8,244 nt of DNA from Kiritimatiellia bacterium (GTDB lineage: Bacteria > Verrucomicrobiota > Kiritimatiellia > RFP12 > DVOR01), in assembly GCA_017646485.1 (NCBI GenBank), contig JAGCML010000126.1, positions 1 to 8,244 on the forward strand, in the 5' to 3' direction. The notes under the pieces are model-generated. The model searched no databases. It saw only the letters and a program-made list of their open reading frames with translations, and had not been told where the DNA came from. A program made the position numbers and the translations under genes. Positions 1 through 6,578 of the stretch are shown here, piece by piece (the stretch's first letter is position 1; every line of letters begins with the position of its first letter).

Positions 1-2
1 AC

Positions 3-545
3 TCGATTTATGAAATTGAAGGAGCAAAGGATGTGGCAATTGAATTCCGCTCCTTCTCGAAGAAGGCTGGCTTCACGGGGGTTCGTTGCGCATTCACGGT
101 GGTGCCTGAAAACTTGAAGGCCTACACGAAGGCTGGCGAAGAAGTGATGGTCCATCCGATGTGGAATCGTCGCCACACGACGAAGTTTAATGGTGTTTCC
201 TATCCTGTCCAGCGTGCAGCAGAGGCTGTTTACTCTCCTGAAGGCAATCAGCAGACCACCGAACAGGTTGATTACTATCTCGGTAATGCAAAGTTGATTC
301 GCGAAGGGGTGAAGGCGCTTGGCTTTGATTGCGTTGGCGGCGACAATTCTCCTTACGTTTGGGTCAATGTGAAGGGTGACTCTTGGGAATTCTTTGATCG
401 TTTGTTGAACGAAGCTCAGGTGGTCACAACGCCTGGCGCTGGTTTTGGAAGTTGCGGTCAGGGTTACATCCGCATCTCTGCGTTCAATAATCGCGAAAAG
501 GTCATCGAAGCAATGGCGCGAATCGCCAAGGCACTTTCGAAGTAA
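3..545 (+). CDS. dapL: LL-diaminopimelate aminotransferase, C-terminal part (5' end outside window)
   Basis: This is the C-terminal 180 residues of a class I/II PLP-dependent aminotransferase. The frame is already open at position 3 (reading [15 protein letters not shown]) and has no real start in the window; the in-frame GTG at 33 is internal. The motif [10 protein letters not shown] carries the Schiff-base lysine at codon 60-62. It is followed by [20 protein letters not shown], which is characteristic of DapL, and by YIRISAFN near the C-terminus, where the family's substrate-carboxylate arginine lies. DapL converts tetrahydrodipicolinate plus glutamate directly to LL-2,6-diaminopimelate in the cytoplasm, bypassing DapD/DapC/DapE in lysine and peptidoglycan synthesis. 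Known distribution includes PVC bacteria, Bacteroidetes, spirochaetes, cyanobacteria and plants. The gene ends with TAA and is followed after 6 nt by a strong hairpin. An ordinary aspartate aminotransferase is less likely because of the [13 protein letters not shown] signature. Confidence 0.93.
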   Translation, partial: SIYEIEGAKDVAIEFRSFSKKAGFTGVRCAFTVVPENLKAYTKAGEEVMVHPMWNRRHTTKFNGVSYPVQRAAEAVYSPEGNQQTTEQVDYYLGNAKLIREGVKALGFDCVGGDNSPYVWVNVKGDSWEFFDRLLNEAQVVTTPGAGFGSCGQGYIRISAFNNREKVIEAMARIAKALSK

Positions 546-551
546 TTGCAT

Positions 552-588
552 TGTGCGCTTTGCTGTGACATCTGCAGTAAAGCGCACA
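552..588 (+). repeat. 15-bp intercistronic hairpin without T tract
   Basis: TGTGCGCTTT (552-561) is perfectly complementary to AAAGCGCACA (579-588). The pairing continues inward through 562-566 with 574-578, with two G-U wobbles, leaving a 7-nt loop (567-573). It lies between the dapL stop and the phosphofructokinase ribosome site (AAAAGGAG, 593-600). No T run follows on either strand, so it is not a standard intrinsic terminator. Possible roles are 3'-end protection of dapL mRNA, a processing site, or a weak or factor-dependent terminator. The structure is seen; the role is inferred. Confidence 0.75.
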
Positions 589-607
589 CCTCAAAAGGAG
601 CTTGGTT

Positions 608-1803
608 ATGGTCGGTAATATGCTTATTGCACAGAGTGGTGGCCCTTCGATGGTGATTAACCAGAGTTTGGTCGGTGCGGTGATGGCAGCTAAATCTTCT
701 GATAAGATTGTTGAGATTTATGGTGCATTACATGGCATTCAGGGCATTTTTAATGAGGATTTCATTGACTTGCGTGCTGAACCAGACGAAGTTCTTTTAA
801 AGGTCGCTCAGACGCCGAGCTCGGCTTTGGGTTCTGTCCGTAGAAAGCCGACTGCAGACGATTGTCGTGAAATCTTCAACATCTTGGCGAAGCATAACAT
901 TCGTTACTTCTTCTACATCGGTGGCAATGACTCTGCTGAAACGGCAAACATCATTGCGCAGGAAGCAGAACGTCAAGCCTATGACATGTGCTGCTTCCAT
1001 ATCCCGAAGACGATTGACAATGACCTTTTGTGCAATGACCACACGCCTGGTTATGGTTCGGCAGGTCGCTTCGTGGCTTGCGCTGTGCGTGGTGATGATT
1101 TGGATAATCGTGCCCTTGGTGGTGTGAAGATTGATGTTATCATGGGGCGCAATGCAGGCTTCTTAACGGCTGCAGCTGCACTTGCAAAGCAAGATGAAGA
1201 CGATGGCCCGCACTTGGTTTATGTGCCTGAACGTCCCTTTACGGTGGATCGTTTTGTCGCAGATGTCGCAGCGTGTATGGAAAAGTATGGCCGTTGCGTC
1301 GTTGCGGTGAGCGAAGGGATTCGTAGCCCGATGGCAAAGCAATCGCAGACACCTTCTCCACGGAAGTCGATGCGCATGGCAATGTGCAGTTGACCTCTGG
1401 CGCATTGGGTGAAAACTTGGCCGCTGTCATTCGCGAACGTCTCAAGATTAAGCGCGTTCGTGCTGATACCTTCGGCTTTATTCAGCGTTGTTTCGTGGGG
1501 ATTACCTCCGAGACGGATGCAGCAGAAGCACGTCAGGTGGGCGCAGAAGCGGTTCAGGCTGCAACGAGTGGCCAGCATCGTAGTGGCACGATTACGATCA
1601 ATCGTGTGCCAGGCGAAGCCTATCAAGTGGAGTATAATGTTACGCCGCTTGCTGCTGTGGCAAAGCATACTCGTGAATTGCCTGCAGAGTATATCAATGA
1701 AGCCGGGAATAACGTCACTGATTTGTTCGTGAATTATGCTCGTCCTATCGTGGGCGAATTACCTGTTACGGCACGCTTCCAGCAGTTAAAAGGGCGGTCG
1801 TAA
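608..1803 (+). pseudogene. pfp: PPi-dependent 6-phosphofructokinase, interrupted by a -1 frameshift
   Basis: Phosphofructokinase family, glycolytic phosphorylation of fructose 6-phosphate in the cytoplasm. The ATG at 608 is chosen because AAAAGGAG (593-600) sits 7 nt upstream; an in-frame TTG at 602 is too close to it. In order along the protein are a GG near the N-terminus (AQSGGPS, residues 8-14), GGNDS (105-109), PKTIDND (133-139), GYGSA, MGRNAG (179-184), PERPF (207-211) and SEGI (235-238). The Asp in GGNDS (the place of Gly in ATP-PFK GGDGS) and the Lys in PKTIDND (Gly in ATP enzymes) are the known marks of PPi use. Codons remain family-like up to about 1330, then continue in the next frame (1327-1803) with RADTFGFIQR, the conserved region carrying substrate-binding residues. 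Restoring one base gives about 398 residues, a normal family length. As read, translation ends at 1393 with an unrelated 20-residue tail and loses the C-terminal third. A sequencing or assembly error is a real alternative to gene decay. Confidence 0.85.
1324..1333 (+). other. Frameshift site in the phosphofructokinase gene
   Basis: Upstream coding reads SEGIRSP in the frame of 608. The family-like continuation DGKAIADTFSTEVDAHG is read one base back, with GAT at 1330-1332. The sequence AGCCCGATGGC would be in frame as AGCCCGGATGGC, so one G is apparently missing after CCC. The new frame has a TAG at 1324-1326 and the old frame stops at 1391-1393, so the shift must lie between these two points. 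There is no X-XXY-YYZ slippery heptamer here, which argues against programmed frameshifting. Confidence 0.82.
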
Positions 1804-1815
1804 ACAACGATGAAA

Positions 1816-1876
1816 TACCTCAAGGTGAGTTTTTTAGGTCTATTTTTTGATAAACTAAACGGCTCATTTTGAGGTA
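1816..1876 (+). repeat. Long inverted repeat in the leader/intergenic gap (arm pair A)
   Basis: TACCTCAAGGTGAGTT (1816-1831) faces GGCTCATTTTGAGGTA (1861-1876). As RNA this is a 16-bp stem with 12 Watson-Crick pairs and four G-U pairs, enclosing a 29-nt AT-rich loop. The outer eight bases (TACCTCAA/TTGAGGTA) are perfectly complementary. A short CTCA-AGG-TGAG hairpin followed by six Ts (1819-1835) nested in the left arm could act as a weak terminator for the gene ending at 1803. Function is unknown. Confidence 0.65.
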
Positions 1877-1897
1877 GATTAGATTTTCCTAAAAAAC
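1829..1897 (+). repeat. Second inverted repeat interlocking with the first (arm pair B)
   Basis: GTTTTTTAGG (1829-1838) is perfectly complementary to CCTAAAAAAC (1888-1897), which ends one base before the ATG at 1899. Its left arm lies inside the loop of pair A and overlaps the A arm by three bases, and its right arm lies beyond A. The order A-B-A'-B' means an RNA would form either a pseudoknot or two mutually exclusive hairpins; on DNA the arms could be protein sites. Pairing of B would occlude the bases next to the start codon of the downstream gene. Confidence 0.6.
1848..1856 (+). promoter_or_regulatory. Possible extended -10 promoter for the 1899-7306 gene run
   Basis: TGATAAACT resembles the extended -10 form TGnTATAAT and is close to the TGATACAAT found before metK. 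No good -35 hexamer is visible (the 17-nt position reads AGTTTT). It lies in the loop of the large inverted repeat. If used, transcription would begin near 1863 and the left arms of both repeats would not be transcribed, making them DNA sites rather than RNA arms. Weak call. Confidence 0.25.
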
Positions 1898-1898
1898 A

Positions 1899-3920
1899 AT
1901 GATGTTTAAGCGATTTCTTTGTGGATTAAGTTTCTTCGTGATGCTGTCAACGCTCACGGCGCAGTCTGTTTTTGACATGCCTAAACTTTTCCCGCAACAT
2001 CGTCAATATCTTTCGCAATTCATGGGTGCATTGCAGCGCAGAGATCTGCTTTCAGCAGAGACTGCTGCTCGTTCGGCGGTGAAACTCTTTCCCAATGATC
2101 CGAACTGGAACTATAATGTCGCTTGTGTTTGTGCGATTGATGGTCGTCCTGAAGAAGCATTAACTTGGTTGCAAAAGGCAATTGAATGCGGCTTTTCAAA
2201 TCTGCGTCAATTAAAAGAAGACCCAGATTTGGCGGTTTTACGTCAGCAACCCGCTTACATTGAAATGCTTCAACGCGCTGAAGCACAGCAACATGCCGCA
2301 ACAACGCATGCGCCTCTTCGTGCCGCTTTGGCAGTTCCAGTAGCGTTGGGTTCCGAATTAACGATTAGTGCAAAGAATACCCAGTGGAATTGGGATCCTG
2401 TGCAGGGCGGTTACATGACCACCTTGTTGAATCTGAATCGCCAAAATATCTCTCAGGCAAACACTTATAATGGTCCTTACGCAGACCAGATTCGTCAATG
2501 GATTGAAGAAGGCACTGCCGCAGGCAATGCTGGTGATATTTATGTTAATCGTGACGAAGATCGCACCCAGATTGTTGTTGAAAACTTCCCGTTGTTGACG
2601 TCGGCAGTATATGGTGATGAGGCACAGATTGCACGTGCTCATGTGGGAATCGCTAATGGTCTCTTCTCTTCGGGTCTTTCCTCTTATCCAGTGGTTGGAA
2701 ATAGCATCTTATCGTTGGCAAATACTGCGTTTTGGCGTTCGTTGCCACGTTTGATTGCAACGGAAACTGCGGCAGATCAACTCTCTTTCCGTTTGGCTGC
2801 CCTCAATCAACTTTATATCTACGATGCGACTCCGGACTATTCTGCTCAGTTGAAGGGAGACCTTTTGACTGCTGCGATGCCTCAGGTCATCTTGTCATGC
2901 GGAAAGACGCCTGCACAAGAGGATGTGAAGGTCGCGAATGAACAATTGACGGAGTTGGTTTTAGCTGGATTGGCCGCAATGCATCCTGAGACAAAACAGG
3001 AAATGTTGCGTAAGGGACTTTTGGTGCAGACGGTTCAGCAGTTGCTCCGTAAAAGTGTGAAGGGGGCGGCTGAGTATTGTTCGGTTGCGGCACATCCGAT
3101 GGCGTTCAATGTAGATCAAATTGACGGAAAAACCTTTATTACTGAAGCGCATGCATTGACGAAGGCTACGTTGCCTGCGGTGTTTCAGATTGTTGCACGT
3201 CGTGAAACGATGCCACGTCAGTATATTGATTACTTTGATGCACCGACAAGTGAACGCTTGACGGACACTCCATGGTCTATTAAACGTGTGGTGCGTGGCG
3301 TGGAAAAGACGCGTAAGTTGACCGTGAGTGCACTTTCTCTTGAGTCGGGTTTGACCTATCAGTGGTTTGTTACGAATGGTGATCCGAAGAAGGTGCGTAT
3401 TCGTCCGCTGACAAAAGATGCCTCTTTAGCGACCATTGAGGTGGATTATCATGGCGCTTTTGACCAAAAGGGGATGCCTTCGCGTCATGTAGACATTGCG
3501 TGTGTCGCAATGCGTAAAGGCGTGCCTGCATCTGCGCCTCTCTTTGTTTCTTTCCGTTATTTAGCGAATGAACGTCGTACTTACGCTGAAGATGGTAAAA
3601 TCCTCCAAGTGGATTATACCGCTCCTGAGACAGGATTTGTCTATGAAGATCCTGCGTTAACGGCATTTAAGAATTGGAAAGACGATTATATCTACGATGC
3701 AAATCGTCGCTTGCAAGGGTGGAAGCGTACCCTTGCGGATGGTAGCGTGCAACAGTTTGATGCACAAGGACGACGGATTTTGGAAATGGACGCTGAGGGA
3801 CGAGCAACACGTGTTGTTGAAGTGAAGTATTATCCCCGGACTGATGCGCAGAGTAACGCGGTTACATCACCTGCGATTGAGTTGTTTTCCATGGATACAG
3901 ACCGCATTTTAACCTTTTAA
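1899..3920 (+). CDS. Secreted TPR protein with C-terminal YD/RHS-like segment, function unknown
   Basis: 673 residues. The N-terminus (MMFKRFLCGLSFFVMLSTLTAQS) is a typical Sec signal peptide with likely cleavage after LTA, so the protein should act outside the inner membrane. Residues about 35-125 form a TPR-like helical unit (DLLSAETAARSAVKLFPNDP, then NVACVCAIDGRPEEALTWLQ) ending in the common DPDLAVLRQQPAY segment. The middle, about 170-480, is unrecognised but well formed. About 475-560 contains LTYQWFVTNGDPKKVRI, which looks like an immunoglobulin/PKD-type beta-sandwich. Residues 597-646 hold YD-repeat-like turns (YDANRRLQGW, FDAQGRRILEMDAEGRATRV) as in RHS proteins, but far too few for a toxin shell. 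Proteins of this general build are, from memory, common in PVC bacteria without assigned function. There is no clear Shine-Dalgarno before 1899; ATG at 1902 is an equal alternative start. It is the first gene of a closely spaced run with a peptide-type ABC transporter (15-bp gap), so cell-envelope substrate handling is possible but not shown. Confidence 0.85.
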   Translation: MMFKRFLCGLSFFVMLSTLTAQSVFDMPKLFPQHRQYLSQFMGALQRRDLLSAETAARSAVKLFPNDPNWNYNVACVCAIDGRPEEALTWLQKAIECGFSNLRQLKEDPDLAVLRQQPAYIEMLQRAEAQQHAATTHAPLRAALAVPVALGSELTISAKNTQWNWDPVQGGYMTTLLNLNRQNISQANTYNGPYADQIRQWIEEGTAAGNAGDIYVNRDEDRTQIVVENFPLLTSAVYGDEAQIARAHVGIANGLFSSGLSSYPVVGNSILSLANTAFWRSLPRLIATETAADQLSFRLAALNQLYIYDATPDYSAQLKGDLLTAAMPQVILSCGKTPAQEDVKVANEQLTELVLAGLAAMHPETKQEMLRKGLLVQTVQQLLRKSVKGAAEYCSVAAHPMAFNVDQIDGKTFITEAHALTKATLPAVFQIVARRETMPRQYIDYFDAPTSERLTDTPWSIKRVVRGVEKTRKLTVSALSLESGLTYQWFVTNGDPKKVRIRPLTKDASLATIEVDYHGAFDQKGMPSRHVDIACVAMRKGVPASAPLFVSFRYLANERRTYAEDGKILQVDYTAPETGFVYEDPALTAFKNWKDDYIYDANRRLQGWKRTLADGSVQQFDAQGRRILEMDAEGRATRVVEVKYYPRTDAQSNAVTSPAIELFSMDTDRILTF

Positions 3921-3935
3921 ACAAATAGGGTACTT

Positions 3936-5585
3936 ATGAAATTCTTTAATCTTTCACCTTTGACACAAAAGCGACTTGAACGTTTTCGTCGCAGTCGTAT
4001 TGCTTTCTGGTCTCTTCGTTTGTTGATTGCGCTCTATGTGATTAGTTTGGGCGCTGAATTCATCTGCAATGGCGATCCCTTGTTGATGCGTTTTAACGGT
4101 GAATGGTCTTGCCCCTTTTTGATGAAGCAACCGCCCAAGAGCGTGCTTGAAGCTACGGGCGAAACCACTCACATCGACTATCGTTTGTTTACCAAGAGTG
4201 AAGCATTTAAGAAGGATGCAAACAACTTTGCACTCTTTGCCCCAGTGCGTTATTCTCCCGGTGAAACTTTAGATACGGCAGATTTGGAAGATGATAAGGT
4301 CGTAACCCTTTCGCTCATTCCGAATCAACCTGTTGGTCGCTTCAATTTAACGCATGACTTGTCCATCGTTCGTCAGGATAACTGTAAGCAGTTCTTCCCG
4401 CAGACCGATTTGCGTGATGGTCACACCAAGTTAACCGATTTGATTGAGCTTACGCCCGAACTGCGTGACGCAATTAATGCACGTTTGCGTGGTGAAGCGA
4501 GTGAGGCGATGGAGGTGATTGTTGCTCCGATGTCTCAGCGCGCTTTCCCGTGGCAACAGCTTTGCGTTGTCCTTGCGAAGAAGCAGAGTGGCGAACCGCC
4601 GAAGACGGTACGTGTCAATCTGCGTGCGGTATTGCCGAATAACCAACGCTTTCTGCCGAAGTTGACCTATGCATTTATGCGTGAAGCAGATGAAAATGGC
4701 GAATTGACAAAGTTGGTGCTTAAGCCTTCGAAGAAAACGCCTCCGCCGTCTGAAGCGTTGATGGCAGATTTGACCACTTGGGCTACTGCAGGCTTTAAGA
4801 AGGATATCACTGCTGCGGATGGTATTTTCTACACCGATCCTGAGACCGGCACAGTCTATGCTGTCTACGCAAACAATAACATCCGCTTCCCATTCCCTCC
4901 GACCTCGAGCCACATCTTCGGTCTTGATGGTTCGGGTCGCGATGTTTTCTCTCGCATTGTCTACGCCACGCGTATCGCTATGAGTTTCGGTCTTTTGTTG
5001 GCCGTGACTGCAACCGTTTTGGGCATGATTATCGGCTCTATCCAGGGCTATTTCGGTGGCAAGGTCGATATTTGCGTCCAGCGTTTCACCGAAATTTGGG
5101 CTGCGATGCCGTTCTTGTACATTATGGTGCTTGTGGGCGCAGTCTTTGGGCGTAGCTTCTGGTTGCTCCTCTTGGTGTACGGGCTTTTCTGTTGGTTAGG
5201 GCTGTCGTATTACATGCGTGCAGAATTCCTTCGTTTGCGTAATCGTCCCTTCGTGGCGGCAGCACGTTGCCAGGGTTTGACCAATGCACGCATTATTTTC
5301 CGTCATATTTTGCCCAATGCGCTGACACCGATTATCACCTTGTTCCCCTTCTTGTTGGTGGGTGCAATCGGTTCCTTGGTCTCGTTGGACTTCCTTGGGT
5401 TTGGTCTGCCTCCGTTGACGCCCAGCTGGGGTGAATTGCTCAATCAGGCTCAAACATATCGTTGGGCGTGGTGGTTGATCCTCTTCCCCTCGTTAGCAAT
5501 TTTCACGGTGATGTTCCTCACGGTTATGGTTGGTGAAGGCGTGCGTAACGCATTTGACCCGAAACCCTTCAGCAAGCTTCAGTAA
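3936..5585 (+). CDS. yejE: YejE/OppC-family ABC transporter permease with large periplasmic insertion
   Basis: 549 residues, inner-membrane permease of the peptide/nickel (Opp/Dpp/Yej) ABC family. The N-terminus (LSPLTQKRLERFRRSRIAFWSLRL, read in two parts) and NGDPLLMRFNGEW match the YejE opening, with one membrane helix at about 22-43. FALFAPVRYSPG (98-109) matches the YejE segment before its GTD motif. The core resumes at HIFGLDGSGRDVFSRIVYATR (326-346, in two parts), followed by about five membrane helices (345-370, 388-404, 407-426, 462-485, 511-533). The EAA-type coupling loop AAARCQGLTNARIIFRHILP (441-460) contacts the ATPase. LDFLGFGLPPLTPSWGELL is a family hallmark. E. coli YejE is about 340 residues; the extra length is a roughly 200-residue soluble stretch at about 112-315 that I do not recognise. 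SD AGGG lies 5 nt before the ATG. The ATPase gene follows after 12 bp. No YejB-like partner permease is adjacent. Substrate is probably oligopeptides, by family. Confidence 0.9.
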   Translation: MKFFNLSPLTQKRLERFRRSRIAFWSLRLLIALYVISLGAEFICNGDPLLMRFNGEWSCPFLMKQPPKSVLEATGETTHIDYRLFTKSEAFKKDANNFALFAPVRYSPGETLDTADLEDDKVVTLSLIPNQPVGRFNLTHDLSIVRQDNCKQFFPQTDLRDGHTKLTDLIELTPELRDAINARLRGEASEAMEVIVAPMSQRAFPWQQLCVVLAKKQSGEPPKTVRVNLRAVLPNNQRFLPKLTYAFMREADENGELTKLVLKPSKKTPPPSEALMADLTTWATAGFKKDITAADGIFYTDPETGTVYAVYANNNIRFPFPPTSSHIFGLDGSGRDVFSRIVYATRIAMSFGLLLAVTATVLGMIIGSIQGYFGGKVDICVQRFTEIWAAMPFLYIMVLVGAVFGRSFWLLLLVYGLFCWLGLSYYMRAEFLRLRNRPFVAAARCQGLTNARIIFRHILPNALTPIITLFPFLLVGAIGSLVSLDFLGFGLPPLTPSWGELLNQAQTYRWAWWLILFPSLAIFTVMFLTVMVGEGVRNAFDPKPFSKLQ

Positions 5586-5597
5586 AGGTGCGACGCA

Positions 5598-6578
5598 ATG
5601 TCTAATTCTGAACAACCTCTGCTTCAAGTTCGCAATCTCACAATTGCTTTTGAAAATGACGAAACGCGTAAAGCGGTTACTACGGTTGAAAACGTCTCTT
5701 TTGATGTCCGTCGTGGTGAAATCCTCTGCATTGTTGGTGAGTCTGGCTGCGGTAAGTCCGTGAGCTCGATGTGCATTCCGCGTTTGTTGCCTTCGCCCCC
5801 TTCACGTATTCTTGGTGGCGAAATCCTCTTTGAAGGCGTGGACTTGCTTAAGCTTCCAATTGATAAGATGCGTGAGTATCGCGGAAAGAAGATTGGCGTA
5901 ATCTTCCAGGATCCGATGACGGCGCTTTCGCCGTTGGTGCGTATTGGTGATCAAATTATTGAAGCGGTTCTCATTCATGAACCCGAAATCACCAAGGATT
6001 GCGCACGCAATCGTGCCTTGGCTTGGCTTGAGAAGGTCGGCATTCAGAATCCAGAACTTGCCTTGCGTTGCTATCCCTACGAACTTTCTGGCGGTATGCA
6101 ACAGCGCGTGATGATTGCTATGTGCTTGATTCTTGAACCACAGCTCGTGATTGCCGATGAACCCACCACGGCGTTGGACGTGACGATTCAGGCACAGGTC
6201 TTGGACTTGATGCTTCAGCTTCACCGTAAAGATTCGGGTATGATTTTCATTACCCACGATATGGGTGTGGTTTATCGTATGGCCCATCGCGTGGCAGTGA
6301 TGTACGCAGGGCAGGTGGTTGAGCAGGCCGATGCGAAGGACTTCTTCGCGGGTCCCAAGCATCCTTATGCACGTGCACTTTTGGAGGCATTGCCTTCTCA
6401 TGCGACACGTGGTAAGACCCTTCGTGCGATTCCGGGTCAGGTGCCCAGCCCTGGCAATTATGCTCCGGGGTGCCGCTTTGCTGAACGTTGCGATTGCGCA
6501 CGTCCAGAATGCGCTCAGACCTATTCTGACTTGTTGCCCGTCGGTGCTCACCTGGTAAGATGTCCTTACGCTCAATGA
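5598..6578 (+). CDS. Peptide-type ABC transporter ATP-binding protein (OppD/DppD family)
   Basis: 326 residues, a single ABC ATPase that would energise the adjacent YejE-type permease from the cytoplasm. Visible motifs are Walker A GESGCGKS (47-54), Q-loop at Q104 (VIFQDPMTALSP), signature LSGGMQQ (163-169), Walker B LVIADE (183-188) with catalytic E188, D-loop TALD and switch H220 (FITHD). The C-terminal oligopeptide-transporter domain starts near HPYARALLEALP. It ends with cysteines C292, C298, C300, C305 and C322, spaced C-x5-C-x6-C-x16-C if C300 is skipped, which fits the OppD/DppD cysteine cluster reported to bind [4Fe-4S] in some homologues. YejF is a fused double ATPase of about 530 residues; this gene equals only its N-terminal half, so an OppF-like partner should exist elsewhere or the protein homodimerises. 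AAAGG (5584-5588) overlaps the preceding stop codon and serves as SD, implying co-translation with the permease. Confidence 0.92.
   Translation: MSNSEQPLLQVRNLTIAFENDETRKAVTTVENVSFDVRRGEILCIVGESGCGKSVSSMCIPRLLPSPPSRILGGEILFEGVDLLKLPIDKMREYRGKKIGVIFQDPMTALSPLVRIGDQIIEAVLIHEPEITKDCARNRALAWLEKVGIQNPELALRCYPYELSGGMQQRVMIAMCLILEPQLVIADEPTTALDVTIQAQVLDLMLQLHRKDSGMIFITHDMGVVYRMAHRVAVMYAGQVVEQADAKDFFAGPKHPYARALLEALPSHATRGKTLRAIPGQVPSPGNYAPGCRFAERCDCARPECAQTYSDLLPVGAHLVRCPYAQ

Noticed and set aside
33..545. A complete short gene starting at GTG 33.
   Set aside because: The frame is open upstream to the window edge with aminotransferase sequence ([10 protein letters not shown]), so GTG 33 is an internal valine codon of dapL.
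552..600. Intrinsic terminator after dapL.
   Set aside because: The hairpin is strong but is followed by CCTCAAAAGG on the + strand and has no T run on the - strand either.
1310..1345. Programmed -1 ribosomal frameshift in the phosphofructokinase gene.
   Set aside because: No slippery heptamer, no SD-like stimulator at proper spacing and no obvious downstream stem; a missing base explains the data more simply.
4431..4913. Antisense open frame of 160 codons opposite the permease insert.
   Set aside because: The + strand frame is continuous with clear permease sequence on both sides; the antisense product is low-complexity Arg/Cys/His-rich with no recognisable feature.
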